A stretch of DNA of 10,783 bases, from contig JAIOQF010000353.1 of assembly GCA_021413535.1 (NCBI GenBank), positions 1 to 10,783 of the forward strand. The letters are read 5' to 3'. Under the pieces are notes generated by a model. It was not told the origin of the DNA. It saw nothing but the letters and a program-made list of their open reading frames with translations, and did no database searches. The DNA is from Verrucomicrobiota bacterium (GTDB taxonomy: Bacteria; Verrucomicrobiota; Verrucomicrobiia; Verrucomicrobiales; Verrucomicrobiaceae). Shown here one piece after another: positions 1-6,485 of this stretch (the stretch's first letter is position 1; each line of letters begins with the position of its first letter). The translations under genes were made by a program, and so were the position numbers.

Positions 1-255
1 CACAGCCGCGTTGAATCCGAAGAAGCCCATGAGTTTCTCGCGACCCGTGGCTCGACTCCCTACCAGCCACCAGATCAGCATCAGAGCACTGGCCACCATC
101 GGGAAGAAAATGGGCACGAACCAATACTGACTGCTTGCCCCTTCGATGAAGCGCGGCACATAGCGGCAGAGCACTATGATGGCCGCGAGGATCAAGGCGG
201 GCCAAATCCGCAGCGGTTTGACCTGGGGAGCGGGCGGGTTCGATTCTGCATTCAT
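1..255 (-). CDS. Membrane protein N-terminus, probably PQQ-like beta-propeller protein (partial)
   Basis: An open frame of 85 codons starts at the ATG at 255 and runs off the left edge, so only the N-terminus is visible. A proline-rich start (residues 2-14) leads into a hydrophobic segment at about 17-31 (IWPALILAAIIVLC). A short loop follows, then a second membrane segment at about 46-63 (WFVPIFFPMVASALMLIWWLV). A basic loop (SRATGREKL) comes next, then the beginning of another hydrophobic stretch. From memory, this arrangement resembles the N-terminus of PQQ-binding-like beta-propeller proteins of Verrucomicrobiota and Planctomycetota, where two membrane helices precede an extracytoplasmic propeller. 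The propeller itself is outside the window, so the family call is inference; a membrane protein is well supported. There is no clear Shine-Dalgarno site. A hairpin at 278-296 (8-bp stem, TCG loop) lies just upstream and may fall in the leader. Confidence 0.6.
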   Translation of the reverse strand, partial: MNAESNPPAPQVKPLRIWPALILAAIIVLCRYVPRFIEGASSQYWFVPIFFPMVASALMLIWWLVGSRATGREKLMGFFGFNAAV

Positions 256-378
256 ATCGAGTGAGGGTAAGGGAGTGTTGCCTGATCGTCGGGCAAGATT
301 CCGCAATCTGAGCGAGGCATCATCAATGGTCAATCGTGGTCGTGTGGCCGGGACAAGCCAGTGGTAAACGTGGTAGAG

Positions 379-436
379 AAGGGAGCGTGGACACTCCTGT
401 CTGCAATTTGAATCGATAGGCGGCGAAGCCGCGAAG
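379..436 (+). repeat. Truncated copy A of the nested-palindrome (REP-like) element
   Basis: This is a half-copy of the 92-nt element found complete at 7355-7446 and 9514-9605. The left arm (379-404) is followed by a 15-nt spacer and the core hairpin GCGGC-GAA-GCCGC (420-432). The right arm is missing. Compared with the other copies the left arm has two C-to-T changes (GCGTGG for GCGCGG and GTCTGC for GTCCGC), which weaken its own hairpin. It lies between the 3' end of the N-acetyltransferase gene and the 5' end of the membrane-protein gene. Confidence 0.8.
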
Positions 437-460
437 ATCATCATCAAGAAAGCCTGGGAT

Positions 461-1318
461 TCAATCTTCTGCCGCTTTTGCCGTCTTGGAACCCGGCGGG
501 GGCGGAGTGGGAACATCTGCGGGCAACTGGCTCACGATTTCCTCGCTCAAACCAATGTCTTCGATGAGCAATCGCGCTCGTTCCGACTGCTGGATGCGGC
601 GTTCACGCGTGGTTCCGTCTGTCTCCAATGAAACAGCCTTGCCGAAGGCCGCGCCGATCACGCGATCGTCTTGGTTCAAGCGCACGCTCAGTTCATAGTT
701 GAATGGACTCCAACCGCGAGTCTTCTCGTAATAATTCGCGTAGTCTTCCCGAGTGGCACCAAAACTTTCCAGCCGGCATTCAAAACCGTCCAGCTTATGC
801 AATGGTCGCCATACGATATGCGATTTACCGGCGCGACGGATACAGCGCACGCCCCATGCCGGATGCTTCACTTCGGTGTCCTCGTGTTCGGCCAGTCGCA
901 AAGGTTCGCCGTGCAACACGGAGCAATCCACCAGATATTCTTCCGGGCCAAACGTCACGCGCACCGTGCCGTGATTCGGCGGCAGATCGGGAGCTACCAG
1001 CATCGTGCCGATGCCGCGCACTGCGGTGAAACTGAACGAAAGCAGTAGCGCCTGAAACGCACCCGCGCCAGCCCAACACGTGCCGCCGGTGCCGTGCTTC
1101 AACCATGCTTCCAGGAAATCTTCCGCTGTATTTCCCGGGAACGGCGCCGTGCTGCCGGAACGCGCATGGATGAGCTTGCGGACATTGTCGAACGGCACGC
1201 GCTGGCACCAGGACGCGTAAATGCGCCGCAGATTTTCCAAGGTCGGTTCCGGTTGGGCGCTGAAGCCCAACTTGCTGAGCACACGTTCAATGAGCGTGGG
1301 AGGTAATGTGCTGTTCAT
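461..1318 (-). CDS. Arylamine N-acetyltransferase-like protein
   Basis: 285 residues, a usual length for the family (about 260-290). Arylamine N-acetyltransferases are cytoplasmic enzymes that move an acetyl group from acetyl-CoA to arylamines, hydrazines or related amines through a Cys-His-Asp triad. The matching residues are visible in order: Cys81 in GTGGTCWAG, His116 in PPNHGTVRV and Asp131 in YLVDCSV. An N-terminal VPFDNV (41-46) corresponds to the usual PFENL. The usual RGGxCxExN block is altered here (GGTCWAGAG), with no Glu or Asn after the Cys, so it may be a divergent subfamily with other substrates. The C-terminus is Pro/Lys-rich and probably disordered. The gene lies 62 nt downstream of the bicupin gene on the same strand, suggesting co-transcription. 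No Shine-Dalgarno site is visible before the ATG. The fold is well supported; the substrate is unknown. Confidence 0.85.
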   Translation of the reverse strand: MNSTLPPTLIERVLSKLGFSAQPEPTLENLRRIYASWCQRVPFDNVRKLIHARSGSTAPFPGNTAEDFLEAWLKHGTGGTCWAGAGAFQALLLSFSFTAVRGIGTMLVAPDLPPNHGTVRVTFGPEEYLVDCSVLHGEPLRLAEHEDTEVKHPAWGVRCIRRAGKSHIVWRPLHKLDGFECRLESFGATREDYANYYEKTRGWSPFNYELSVRLNQDDRVIGAAFGKAVSLETDGTTRERRIQQSERARLLIEDIGLSEEIVSQLPADVPTPPPPGSKTAKAAED

Positions 1319-1342
1319 GGAAATAGGATTGCAAAAACGTGG

Positions 1343-1371
1343 TTGGCGTCACCAAATCTTTTTGTGGCGAC
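1343..1371 (-). promoter_or_regulatory. Two mutually exclusive hairpins in the bicupin/N-acetyltransferase gap
   Basis: On the minus strand, GTCGCCA pairs with TGGTGAC (1348-1371; 7 bp with one G-T wobble, 10-nt loop). An alternative stem TTGG/CCAA at 1343-1355 uses part of the same sequence. Such overlap could tune expression of the downstream gene, but the stems are short and may be chance. Confidence 0.2.
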
Positions 1372-1380
1372 AGGATGTTT

Positions 1381-2334
1381 TCATGGCTGGACGAAATGAA
1401 TGCCGTGTTCACTCGCGATCGTTACCGCGCGGTTCATATCCGGCCCGCCTGGCTTGGCGAATTCCTTGGCGGCCTCGGCAAAGAAATTTTCAAAGCCCGA
1501 CGGCGAGGTGTGGATTAACATCCGCGTGGGACTGTCCGTGTTGTTCTTGAACGTGTGGACAGACTGGCGCGGGGCGAAGACGACGTCGCCGGGATGCGCG
1601 TCCGTCCATTTGCCTTCCGCCAAAAAACTGACGCAGCCATCCAGAACGTAAAACCATTCGTCCTCACGTTCGTGAAAGTGCGGGGGCGGTCCGCCGTCCG
1701 GTGGTGTGACCTCGACGAATGCTGTGAACAGTCCTCCGGTTTGCTGGCCGTCGAGCAACACCCTGACTTCCTCGCCAAACGCGCGGAGCACGCGAGCTTG
1801 TTCGGGTTGAGTCATCACTGGCCGCAGCACCGGCTGACCGCGTTTCGTCGCATCTTCCGGTGCCAACGTCGGGAAATAGATTCCACCAGCAGCACCGACT
1901 TCGCGGATGCGTTGAAGATCGGGCGCACTGTCGTCTTCGAACAAGGCCGCGGATTCTTTAAAGAACGTTTCGAAACCCGCTGGAGCCGTAAGGGTGATTT
2001 GTCTTGATGGCCGTTCGCCAGCATTGCGGAAGGTATGGAGCGAATGCTTCGGCATGAATACCGCGCCGCCGGGGGCAACCCGTGTCCAGTTCTCGCCGTT
2101 AAAGAATTCCACCTGACCTTCCAGCACGAACCACCATTCGTCTTCAGCGACGTGAAAGTGCGGAGGTGGACCGCCGCCCGGCGGGGTGGTGTCGGTGAAC
2201 ATCGTGCAGATGCCGTTCTGGGCCGTGCCGAGATGGAATTGTAATTCGTCGCCGTAGGCTCGCATGACAGGCGCATCAGATTTAGGGATGATGATTGTTT
2301 TCAGGGTGTGTTTTGTTTTGGATTGCGGACCCAT
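1381..2334 (-). CDS. Bicupin protein (two complete cupin domains)
   Basis: 317 residues made of two homologous halves (about 14-158 and 170-317). Each half carries both cupin motifs and the same C-terminal tail (GFETFF.../GFENFF...). Half 1 has His59, His61 and Glu66 in motif 1 and His100 in motif 2; half 2 has His219, His221, Glu226 and His260. All eight expected metal ligands are therefore present, and both halves could bind a metal such as Fe or Mn. Bicupins of this kind include quercetinase-like dioxygenases and sugar or organic-acid enzymes; nothing here fixes the substrate. There is no signal peptide, so it is probably cytoplasmic. The ATG at 2334 is supported by GGGAGA six nucleotides upstream. 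The gene is divergent from a LysR regulator with a LysR box between them, and it probably forms an operon with the downstream N-acetyltransferase. Confidence 0.85.
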   Translation of the reverse strand: MGPQSKTKHTLKTIIIPKSDAPVMRAYGDELQFHLGTAQNGICTMFTDTTPPGGGPPPHFHVAEDEWWFVLEGQVEFFNGENWTRVAPGGAVFMPKHSLHTFRNAGERPSRQITLTAPAGFETFFKESAALFEDDSAPDLQRIREVGAAGGIYFPTLAPEDATKRGQPVLRPVMTQPEQARVLRAFGEEVRVLLDGQQTGGLFTAFVEVTPPDGGPPPHFHEREDEWFYVLDGCVSFLAEGKWTDAHPGDVVFAPRQSVHTFKNNTDSPTRMLIHTSPSGFENFFAEAAKEFAKPGGPDMNRAVTIASEHGIHFVQP

Positions 2335-2340
2335 TCTATG

Positions 2341-2346
2341 TCTCCC
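2341..2346 (-). promoter_or_regulatory. Ribosome binding site of the bicupin gene
   Basis: GGGAGA on the minus strand, six nucleotides before the ATG at 2334. It is one of the few clear Shine-Dalgarno sites in the window and decides the start of the bicupin gene. Confidence 0.6.
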
Positions 2347-2382
2347 GAGTTGCGGAGTGAAATATCATGTTAGTTGGCAACG

Positions 2383-2399
2383 CATACCTTTTGGGTATG
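2383..2399. promoter_or_regulatory. LysR-type operator (ATAC-N7-GTAT)
   Basis: CATACC-TTTTG-GGTATG is a perfect inverted repeat with 6-bp arms. It contains ATAC-N7-GTAT (2384-2398), hence T-N11-A, the known recognition site of the CatR/CbnR branch of LysR regulators. It lies 10 nt before the LysR start at 2409 and is centred 57 nt upstream of the bicupin ATG. That suits joint control of the divergent bicupin operon and autoregulation of the regulator. If the regulator instead starts at 2367, the site would lie inside its coding sequence. Confidence 0.7.
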
Positions 2400-2408
2400 A
2401 TGTCGGCC

Positions 2409-3296
2409 ATGGAACTGCGACATCTCCGTTATTTCATGGCCGTCGCCGCAGCGCGGAATATCACGCGCGCGGCGGAACAATTGCACATCTCGCAACCTCC
2501 GCTAAGCCGCCAGATCCGCGACCTGGAGGATGAACTCGGCGTGCTGTTGTTTGATCGTGGCAACAAGCAGATTCAACTCACTGCCGTCGGGAAAATATTT
2601 CTCAAGGATGCCCGCGATGTATTGCAGCGCGTCAATGAAGCTACACTTCGCGTGCGTGCGTTGTCCGGTCAGGGTGCCGGCGAGCTCCGTATCGGTTACG
2701 CGCCTGCGCCGACCGTTGAACTCTTGCCGCGCGCGATGAAGCTGTTTCGCAAGGTCGCACCCAAAATACAGGTCGCCTTGCAGGATCTTTCCACGGATGA
2801 AATGTTACAAAGCCTGACTGCGCGAGAGATTGACCTCGCGGTGCTGGTGAAGCCTCCGTTGAAGAAAGGCGGACGACTCGTCTTTGAACTGTTGCAGGAA
2901 ATGTCCGTCGGTCTGGTTGTGGCGGTTGATCATCCATTTGCCCGCCGCCGGAGCGTGACCTTGGAAGAAAGCTTGAGTCAGCCGTTCGTGGCGTTCATTC
3001 GCAAAGGCTATTCCGATTATCATCACTGGCTGGATATCGTGGTCAAAAAAGCCCGGATCAAACCGCGCCTCGCCGCGCAAGTGGACAGTTCCTCCAGCAT
3101 GATCGCCGCTGTCCAATCGGGGCAGGGGGTGGCCCTTGCGCCGCCAACCTTTGTGACCATCGCCGCGACTCGCGTGAAATACATTCCGGTGATTCCGCCA
3201 GCGCCTGCCATCAATCTCGGTTTTGTCGTGCGCACCGGGCCCGCCACACCAGCGGTCCAGGCGTTCATGAATTCGCTGCGTTTGGCCGCGAAGTAA
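2409..3296 (+). CDS. LysR-family transcriptional regulator
   Basis: 295 residues from the chosen start, a typical LysR length. The N-terminal winged helix-turn-helix (about 1-60) begins MELRHLRYFMAVA and contains AAEQLHISQPPLSRQIRDLE, the standard LysR recognition-helix pattern. A linker helix follows, then a substrate-binding domain (about 90-290) starting GELRIGYAPAPTVELLP. This style is close to CatR/CbnR/BenM-type regulators of aromatic catabolism. ATG 2409 is preferred because family members begin exactly there and the LysR box then stays intergenic. An in-frame ATG at 2367 adds 14 residues and has GGAG nine nucleotides upstream, whereas 2409 has no clear site, so the longer start cannot be excluded. 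The gene is divergent from the bicupin operon, its likely target. The inducer is unknown. Confidence 0.9.
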   Translation: MELRHLRYFMAVAAARNITRAAEQLHISQPPLSRQIRDLEDELGVLLFDRGNKQIQLTAVGKIFLKDARDVLQRVNEATLRVRALSGQGAGELRIGYAPAPTVELLPRAMKLFRKVAPKIQVALQDLSTDEMLQSLTAREIDLAVLVKPPLKKGGRLVFELLQEMSVGLVVAVDHPFARRRSVTLEESLSQPFVAFIRKGYSDYHHWLDIVVKKARIKPRLAAQVDSSSSMIAAVQSGQGVALAPPTFVTIAATRVKYIPVIPPAPAINLGFVVRTGPATPAVQAFMNSLRLAAK

Positions 3297-3297
3297 T

Positions 3298-3314
3298 CAG
3301 CTCTTTCAAAGCTG
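3298..3314. terminator. Weak hairpin between convergent genes
   Basis: CAGCT-CTTTCAA-AGCTG, a 5-bp stem just after the LysR stop codon and before the 3' end of the convergent exported-protein gene. It has no proper T-tract, so it is at most a weak bidirectional terminator. Confidence 0.25.
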
Positions 3315-3334
3315 TTCACTCCTATTCGCTGCCA

Positions 3335-3805
3335 CTACCGAATCAGTCCTCCGTCAATCTCAGCGATGGCCGTGCCTGTGTTCAGGTCCAGTTTGGCACG
3401 ATAGGTGCCGTTACCGGTGACGCCCATGAAACGACCTGTCCCGCCTGCGACCTGCACGATGGCTGTGACGTCATAGCGATTGCCGCCTAGCGGGGCTGCT
3501 TTCCACCGCTGCGTGAATAGGATGCGGTCGCCGTTGGCGGCGGTGATCACACCCACGTTCGAACTCACGGCTACAGGCACCGGTCCTGAAAAATCCGCGA
3601 CGGTCTCGAACACCGTGCGTGTTTTTCCGAGATGGCTGAGTTGGCCGCCGAGATTGACCGCGAGCCGTGCTTGCGTGGGGTTGATTGGTGTGAACGAGAC
3701 GGTGCCTGCAAGATTGCCGCGAACCTGGAAGACGACTGCCGCAAACGCGGTGACGGTGAGGAGGGCCAAAGTGCCGAGCACGAAACGATATTTTGGAATA
3801 TTCAT
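3335..3805 (-). CDS. Small exported protein of unknown function
   Basis: 156 residues. The N-terminus (MNIPKYRF followed by a hydrophobic stretch at about 8-26) is a signal peptide or single membrane anchor. The remainder is polar, rich in beta-type residues and nearly free of cysteine. It holds the Gly-rich motif VAGGTGRFMGVTGNGTY at about 118-134. GGTGRFxGxTG motifs of this kind occur in many small secreted proteins with a predicted beta-barrel, some related in fold to allene oxide cyclase. That is a fold hint only, and no enzymatic role can be assigned. The gene is convergent with the LysR gene and divergent from katG. No Shine-Dalgarno site precedes the ATG at 3805. A possible promoter at 3821-3849 would give a leader of only about ten nucleotides. 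Confidence 0.75.
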   Translation of the reverse strand: MNIPKYRFVLGTLALLTVTAFAAVVFQVRGNLAGTVSFTPINPTQARLAVNLGGQLSHLGKTRTVFETVADFSGPVPVAVSSNVGVITAANGDRILFTQRWKAAPLGGNRYDVTAIVQVAGGTGRFMGVTGNGTYRAKLDLNTGTAIAEIDGGLIR

Positions 3806-3820
3806 GGGTTAATGGCGCGG

Positions 3821-3849
3821 ATTTTAATAATTAAAAACGGGAACAGCAA
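3821..3849 (-). promoter_or_regulatory. Possible promoter of the exported-protein gene
   Basis: On the minus strand, TTGCTG (3844-3849) and TAAAAT (3821-3826) are separated by 17 nt. The -10 matches the sigma-70 consensus at five of six positions and the -35 at three. It overlaps the palindrome at 3822-3836. Pattern match only. Confidence 0.3.
3822..3836. promoter_or_regulatory. Perfect 7-1-7 palindrome resembling a PerR box
   Basis: TTTTAATAATTAAAA is a perfect inverted repeat of two 7-nt arms around one base. It matches the known PerR box TTATAATNATTATAA at 12 of 14 defined positions, the two differences being symmetric (positions 3 and 13). It matches the Fur form TGATAATNATTATCA less well (10 of 14). 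It lies in the katG/exported-protein divergent promoter region and overlaps candidate promoter elements on both strands, a classic place for a peroxide-responsive repressor to act on katG. AT-rich palindromes also arise by chance. Confidence 0.4.
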
Positions 3850-3858
3850 GACTATAAT
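3831..3858 (+). promoter_or_regulatory. Possible katG promoter
   Basis: A perfect -10 hexamer TATAAT (3853-3858) lies 16 nt after TTAAAA (3831-3836), which matches the -35 consensus at four of six positions. The -35 overlaps the right arm of the PerR-like palindrome. Transcription from here would give katG a leader of about 180 nt that includes the short ORF at 3871-4050. Confidence 0.4.
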
Positions 3859-3870
3859 TTCTTGTTAGCC

Positions 3871-4050
3871 ATGTGTGGAACCAGGGTTTCCATTTCGTGC
3901 ACGACAAATCCCGGGGGTGAAGCGGCGCAAGCGCAGATGGATGAAAGGCAAAATTTGAGCAATGAATCGGTTACCAACTTGCGCCCATCCGCGTATGTTG
4001 AAGACCGAACAATCGCCTACTTTCAATCCATCAAAAAAGAAAACATATGA
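3871..4050 (+). CDS. Possible 59-codon leader ORF overlapping the katG start
   Basis: An open frame from ATG 3871 to TGA 4048-4050 encodes 59 residues with no recognised domain (begins MCGTRVSIS, ends FQSIKKENI). Its stop overlaps the katG ATG as ATGA, the arrangement typical of translational coupling, and katG itself has only a weak A-rich upstream region. The ATG lies about 13 nt after the TATAAT at 3853-3858, so translation would have to start nearly leaderless, and no Shine-Dalgarno site is visible. A run of this length without a stop can occur by chance in such DNA. It is listed as a candidate only. Confidence 0.25.
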   Translation: MCGTRVSISCTTNPGGEAAQAQMDERQNLSNESVTNLRPSAYVEDRTIAYFQSIKKENI

Positions 4051-6296
4051 CTACCGAAGCCAAGTGCCCATTTCATCACGTCGCCGGAGGCGGCACCACT
4101 AACCAAGACTGGTGGCCGAACCAATTGAAAGTCGAGCTCCTGCATCAGCATTCTGCCAAGTCCGATCCGATGGGGAAGGACTTCGATTACGCCAAGGAGT
4201 TTAAGAGTCTCGACTATGCGGCACTGAAAAAAGATCTCGCGGCGCTGATGACTGACTCGCAGGACTGGTGGCCAGCGGACTTCGGCCACTATGGTGGTCT
4301 GTTCGTCCGCATGGCTTGGCACAGCGCCGGCACCTATCGCACCGGTGACGGTCGTGGCGGTGGTGGCAGGGGACAGCAGCGCTTCGCGCCTCTCAACAGT
4401 TGGCCGGACAATGTCAGCCTGGACAAGGCGCGTCGCCTGCTCTGGCCGATCAAGCAGAAGTATGGCCGCAAAATTTCCTGGGCCGACCTGATGATTCTCA
4501 CCGGGAACGTCGCGCTCGAAACGATGGGCTTCAAAACCTTCGGTTTCGGTGGTGGACGTGAGGACACCTGGGAGCCGGATCATGATGTCTATTGGGGCCG
4601 CGAGACGAAGTGGCTGGGTGGCGACATCCGCTATTCCAAAGGTTCACCTGGCACTGAAAAAGATCACACTGCCCTCGTCACGGACGATGCCAGCAAAGTG
4701 GAGCACTCGCGTGATCTCGAGAACCCGCTTGCTGCCGTTCAGATGGGCCTGATCTACGTCAATCCCGAGGGTCCTGATGGTAACCCCGATCCCATCAAGT
4801 CAGCGAAGGACATCCGCGATACCTTTGCCCGCATGGCAATGAATGACGAAGAAACGGTGGCGCTCATTGCGGGTGGCCACAGCTTCGGTAAAACACACGG
4901 CGCCGGCCCGGCGTCTCATGTGGGGCTCGACCCGGAAGCCGCACCGCTCGAAGAGCAAGGTCTCGGCTGGAGAAGCAGTTTCGGCACGGGCAAAGGTGGC
5001 GATGCCATCACCAGCGGTCTGGAAGTCACCTGGAGCAATACGCCGACAAAGTGGAGCAACAGTTTCTTTGAGAACCTGTTCGGCTTCGAATGGGAGCTGA
5101 CCAAAAGCCCTGCAGGGGCGCAGCAGTGGACCCCAAAAAATGGCGCAGGCAATGGCACCGTGCCGCATGCGCATGACGCATCGAAGAAGATCGCGCCGTC
5201 CATGCTCACCACCGACCTCGCCCTGCGCTTTGATCCGGCCTATGAAAAGATTTCGCGCCGCTTCCTGAAGAACCCAAAGCAGTTCGCCGACGCCTTTGCC
5301 CGTGCGTGGTTCAAGCTCACGCACCGCGACATGGGGCCACGCGCGCGTTATCTCGGACCGGAAGTCCCGAAAGAGGAACTCATCTGGCAAGACCCCATCC
5401 CCGCAGTGAATCATAAATTGATCGGCGATAAAAAGATCGACTCCCTGAAGGAGAAGATCGCCGCATCGGGCCTGACCATCTCGCAGCTGGTTTCCACTGC
5501 CTGGGCCTCGGCATCCATGTTCCGCGGCTCTGATAAACGCGGCGGCGCGAACGGCGCGCGCATTCGCCTTGCTCCACAGAAAGACTGGCAGGTCAACCAG
5601 CCGAAACAACTCGCGAAGGTGCTCAAGACGCTTGGTGATATTCAGAGCACGTTCAATAAGTCGGCCAAAGGCGGAAAGAAAGTCTCGTTGGCGGACCTTA
5701 TCGTGCTGGGCGGCTGCGTCGGCATTGAGCAGGCCGCGAAAAAGGCCGGCCACTCCTTGGAGGTGCCCTTTACACCGGGACGCATGGACGCTTCGCAGCA
5801 ACAGACCGATGTCGAATCCTTCGCTGTGCTCGAACCCATCGCCGACGGCTTCCGCAATTACCTCAAAGGCAAATACAGCGTCTCCGCTGAAGAGCTGCTC
5901 ATTGATAAGGCGCAGCTGCTCACGCTCACCGCACCGGAAATGACGGTGCTCGTTGGCGGCATGCGCGTCTTGAACACCAATGCCGACGGCGCGCAGCAAG
6001 GTGTCTTCACGAATCGCCCTGAAACCCTGACCAACGACTTCTTCGTGAACTTGCTCGACATGAGCACGGAGTGGAAATCGGTCTCGCCCTGTGGAAACGC
6101 CTTCGCGGGCGTCGATCGCAAGACCGGCGCATCCAAGTGGACCGCCACCCGGGTCGATCTGGTCTTCGGTTCCAACTCCCAACTTCGCGCTCTGGCTGAA
6201 GTTTATGGCACCACGGACTCGCAGAAGAAGTTCGTCAAAGACTTCGTTGCCGCGTGGACCAAGGTCATGAACTTGGATCGATTCGATCTCGCCTGA
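4047..6296 (+). CDS. katG: Catalase-peroxidase KatG
   Basis: 749 residues, the full length usual for KatG. This bifunctional haem enzyme breaks down hydrogen peroxide to water and oxygen and also has peroxidase activity. The N-terminal catalytic domain carries the distal triad Arg88-Trp91-His92 in FVRMAWHSAGTYR, the proximal His278 in GGHSFGKTHG, and the proximal-side Trp329 and Asp390. All three residues of the Met-Tyr-Trp crosslink needed for catalase activity are present: Trp91, Tyr237 (IYVNPEG) and Met263 (ARMAMND). The mobile Arg427 (THRDMGP) and the residue matching M. tuberculosis Ser315 (Ser323, DAITSG) are also conserved. The C-terminal half is the usual haem-free duplicated domain. 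No signal peptide is seen, so it should be cytoplasmic. The start is preceded only by an A-rich stretch and may be coupled to the ORF at 3871-4050. It ends in a strong terminator, so it is probably the last gene of its transcript. A PerR-box-like palindrome upstream suggests peroxide control. Confidence 0.98.
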   Translation: MTTEAKCPFHHVAGGGTTNQDWWPNQLKVELLHQHSAKSDPMGKDFDYAKEFKSLDYAALKKDLAALMTDSQDWWPADFGHYGGLFVRMAWHSAGTYRTGDGRGGGGRGQQRFAPLNSWPDNVSLDKARRLLWPIKQKYGRKISWADLMILTGNVALETMGFKTFGFGGGREDTWEPDHDVYWGRETKWLGGDIRYSKGSPGTEKDHTALVTDDASKVEHSRDLENPLAAVQMGLIYVNPEGPDGNPDPIKSAKDIRDTFARMAMNDEETVALIAGGHSFGKTHGAGPASHVGLDPEAAPLEEQGLGWRSSFGTGKGGDAITSGLEVTWSNTPTKWSNSFFENLFGFEWELTKSPAGAQQWTPKNGAGNGTVPHAHDASKKIAPSMLTTDLALRFDPAYEKISRRFLKNPKQFADAFARAWFKLTHRDMGPRARYLGPEVPKEELIWQDPIPAVNHKLIGDKKIDSLKEKIAASGLTISQLVSTAWASASMFRGSDKRGGANGARIRLAPQKDWQVNQPKQLAKVLKTLGDIQSTFNKSAKGGKKVSLADLIVLGGCVGIEQAAKKAGHSLEVPFTPGRMDASQQQTDVESFAVLEPIADGFRNYLKGKYSVSAEELLIDKAQLLTLTAPEMTVLVGGMRVLNTNADGAQQGVFTNRPETLTNDFFVNLLDMSTEWKSVSPCGNAFAGVDRKTGASKWTATRVDLVFGSNSQLRALAEVYGTTDSQKKFVKDFVAAWTKVMNLDRFDLA

Positions 6297-6317
6297 TCAT
6301 CGCTAGAGCTTGATAGC

Positions 6318-6352
6318 ACGCTCCGGACCTCATGCAGGTTCGGGGCGTTTTT
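6318..6352 (+). terminator. Rho-independent terminator of katG
   Basis: ACGCTCCGGACCT pairs with AGGTTCGGGGCGT over 13 bp (two G-T wobbles) around a 5-nt loop, CATGC, and is followed directly by a run of five Ts (6348-6352). It starts 21 nt after the katG stop codon. This is a textbook intrinsic terminator. Confidence 0.9.
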
Positions 6353-6364
6353 CGATGGGTGAGT

Positions 6365-6458
6365 AGGGGAGCGCGGACACTCCTGTCCGCTTTCGAATGC
6401 TTCGCGGCAAAACCGCCTGATATTAATCGAGAGCGCTCATGATTGACCGCGCTCCTTT
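6365..6458 (-). repeat. Copy B of the nested-palindrome element, inverted, with a variant outer arm
   Basis: Read on the minus strand it aligns with the copies at 7355 and 9514: a standard arm at 6365-6390 (hairpin GCGGACA-CTCC-TGTCCGC) and the 13-nt spacer GAAGCATTCGAAA, which matches copy C at 11 of 13 positions. The core hairpin is GCGGT-TTT-GCCGC (6404-6416). The other outer arm keeps the end AAAGGAGCGCGG, but its inner part is replaced by a different partly palindromic sequence (GAGCGC...GCGCTC, 6432-6453). It lies between the convergent katG and hydrolase genes. Confidence 0.8.
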
Positions 6459-6485
6459 CCATTACGTAGAAACCCCCGCGCCGTT

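Noticed and set aside
1555..2007. 150-codon plus-strand frame inside the bicupin gene
   Set aside because: Antisense to a gene with two complete cupin motifs; its composition is that of a shadow frame.
4800..6182. 460-codon open frame antisense to katG
   Set aside because: It is a shadow of the high-GC katG reading frame; katG is unambiguous and the antisense product has no recognisable domain.
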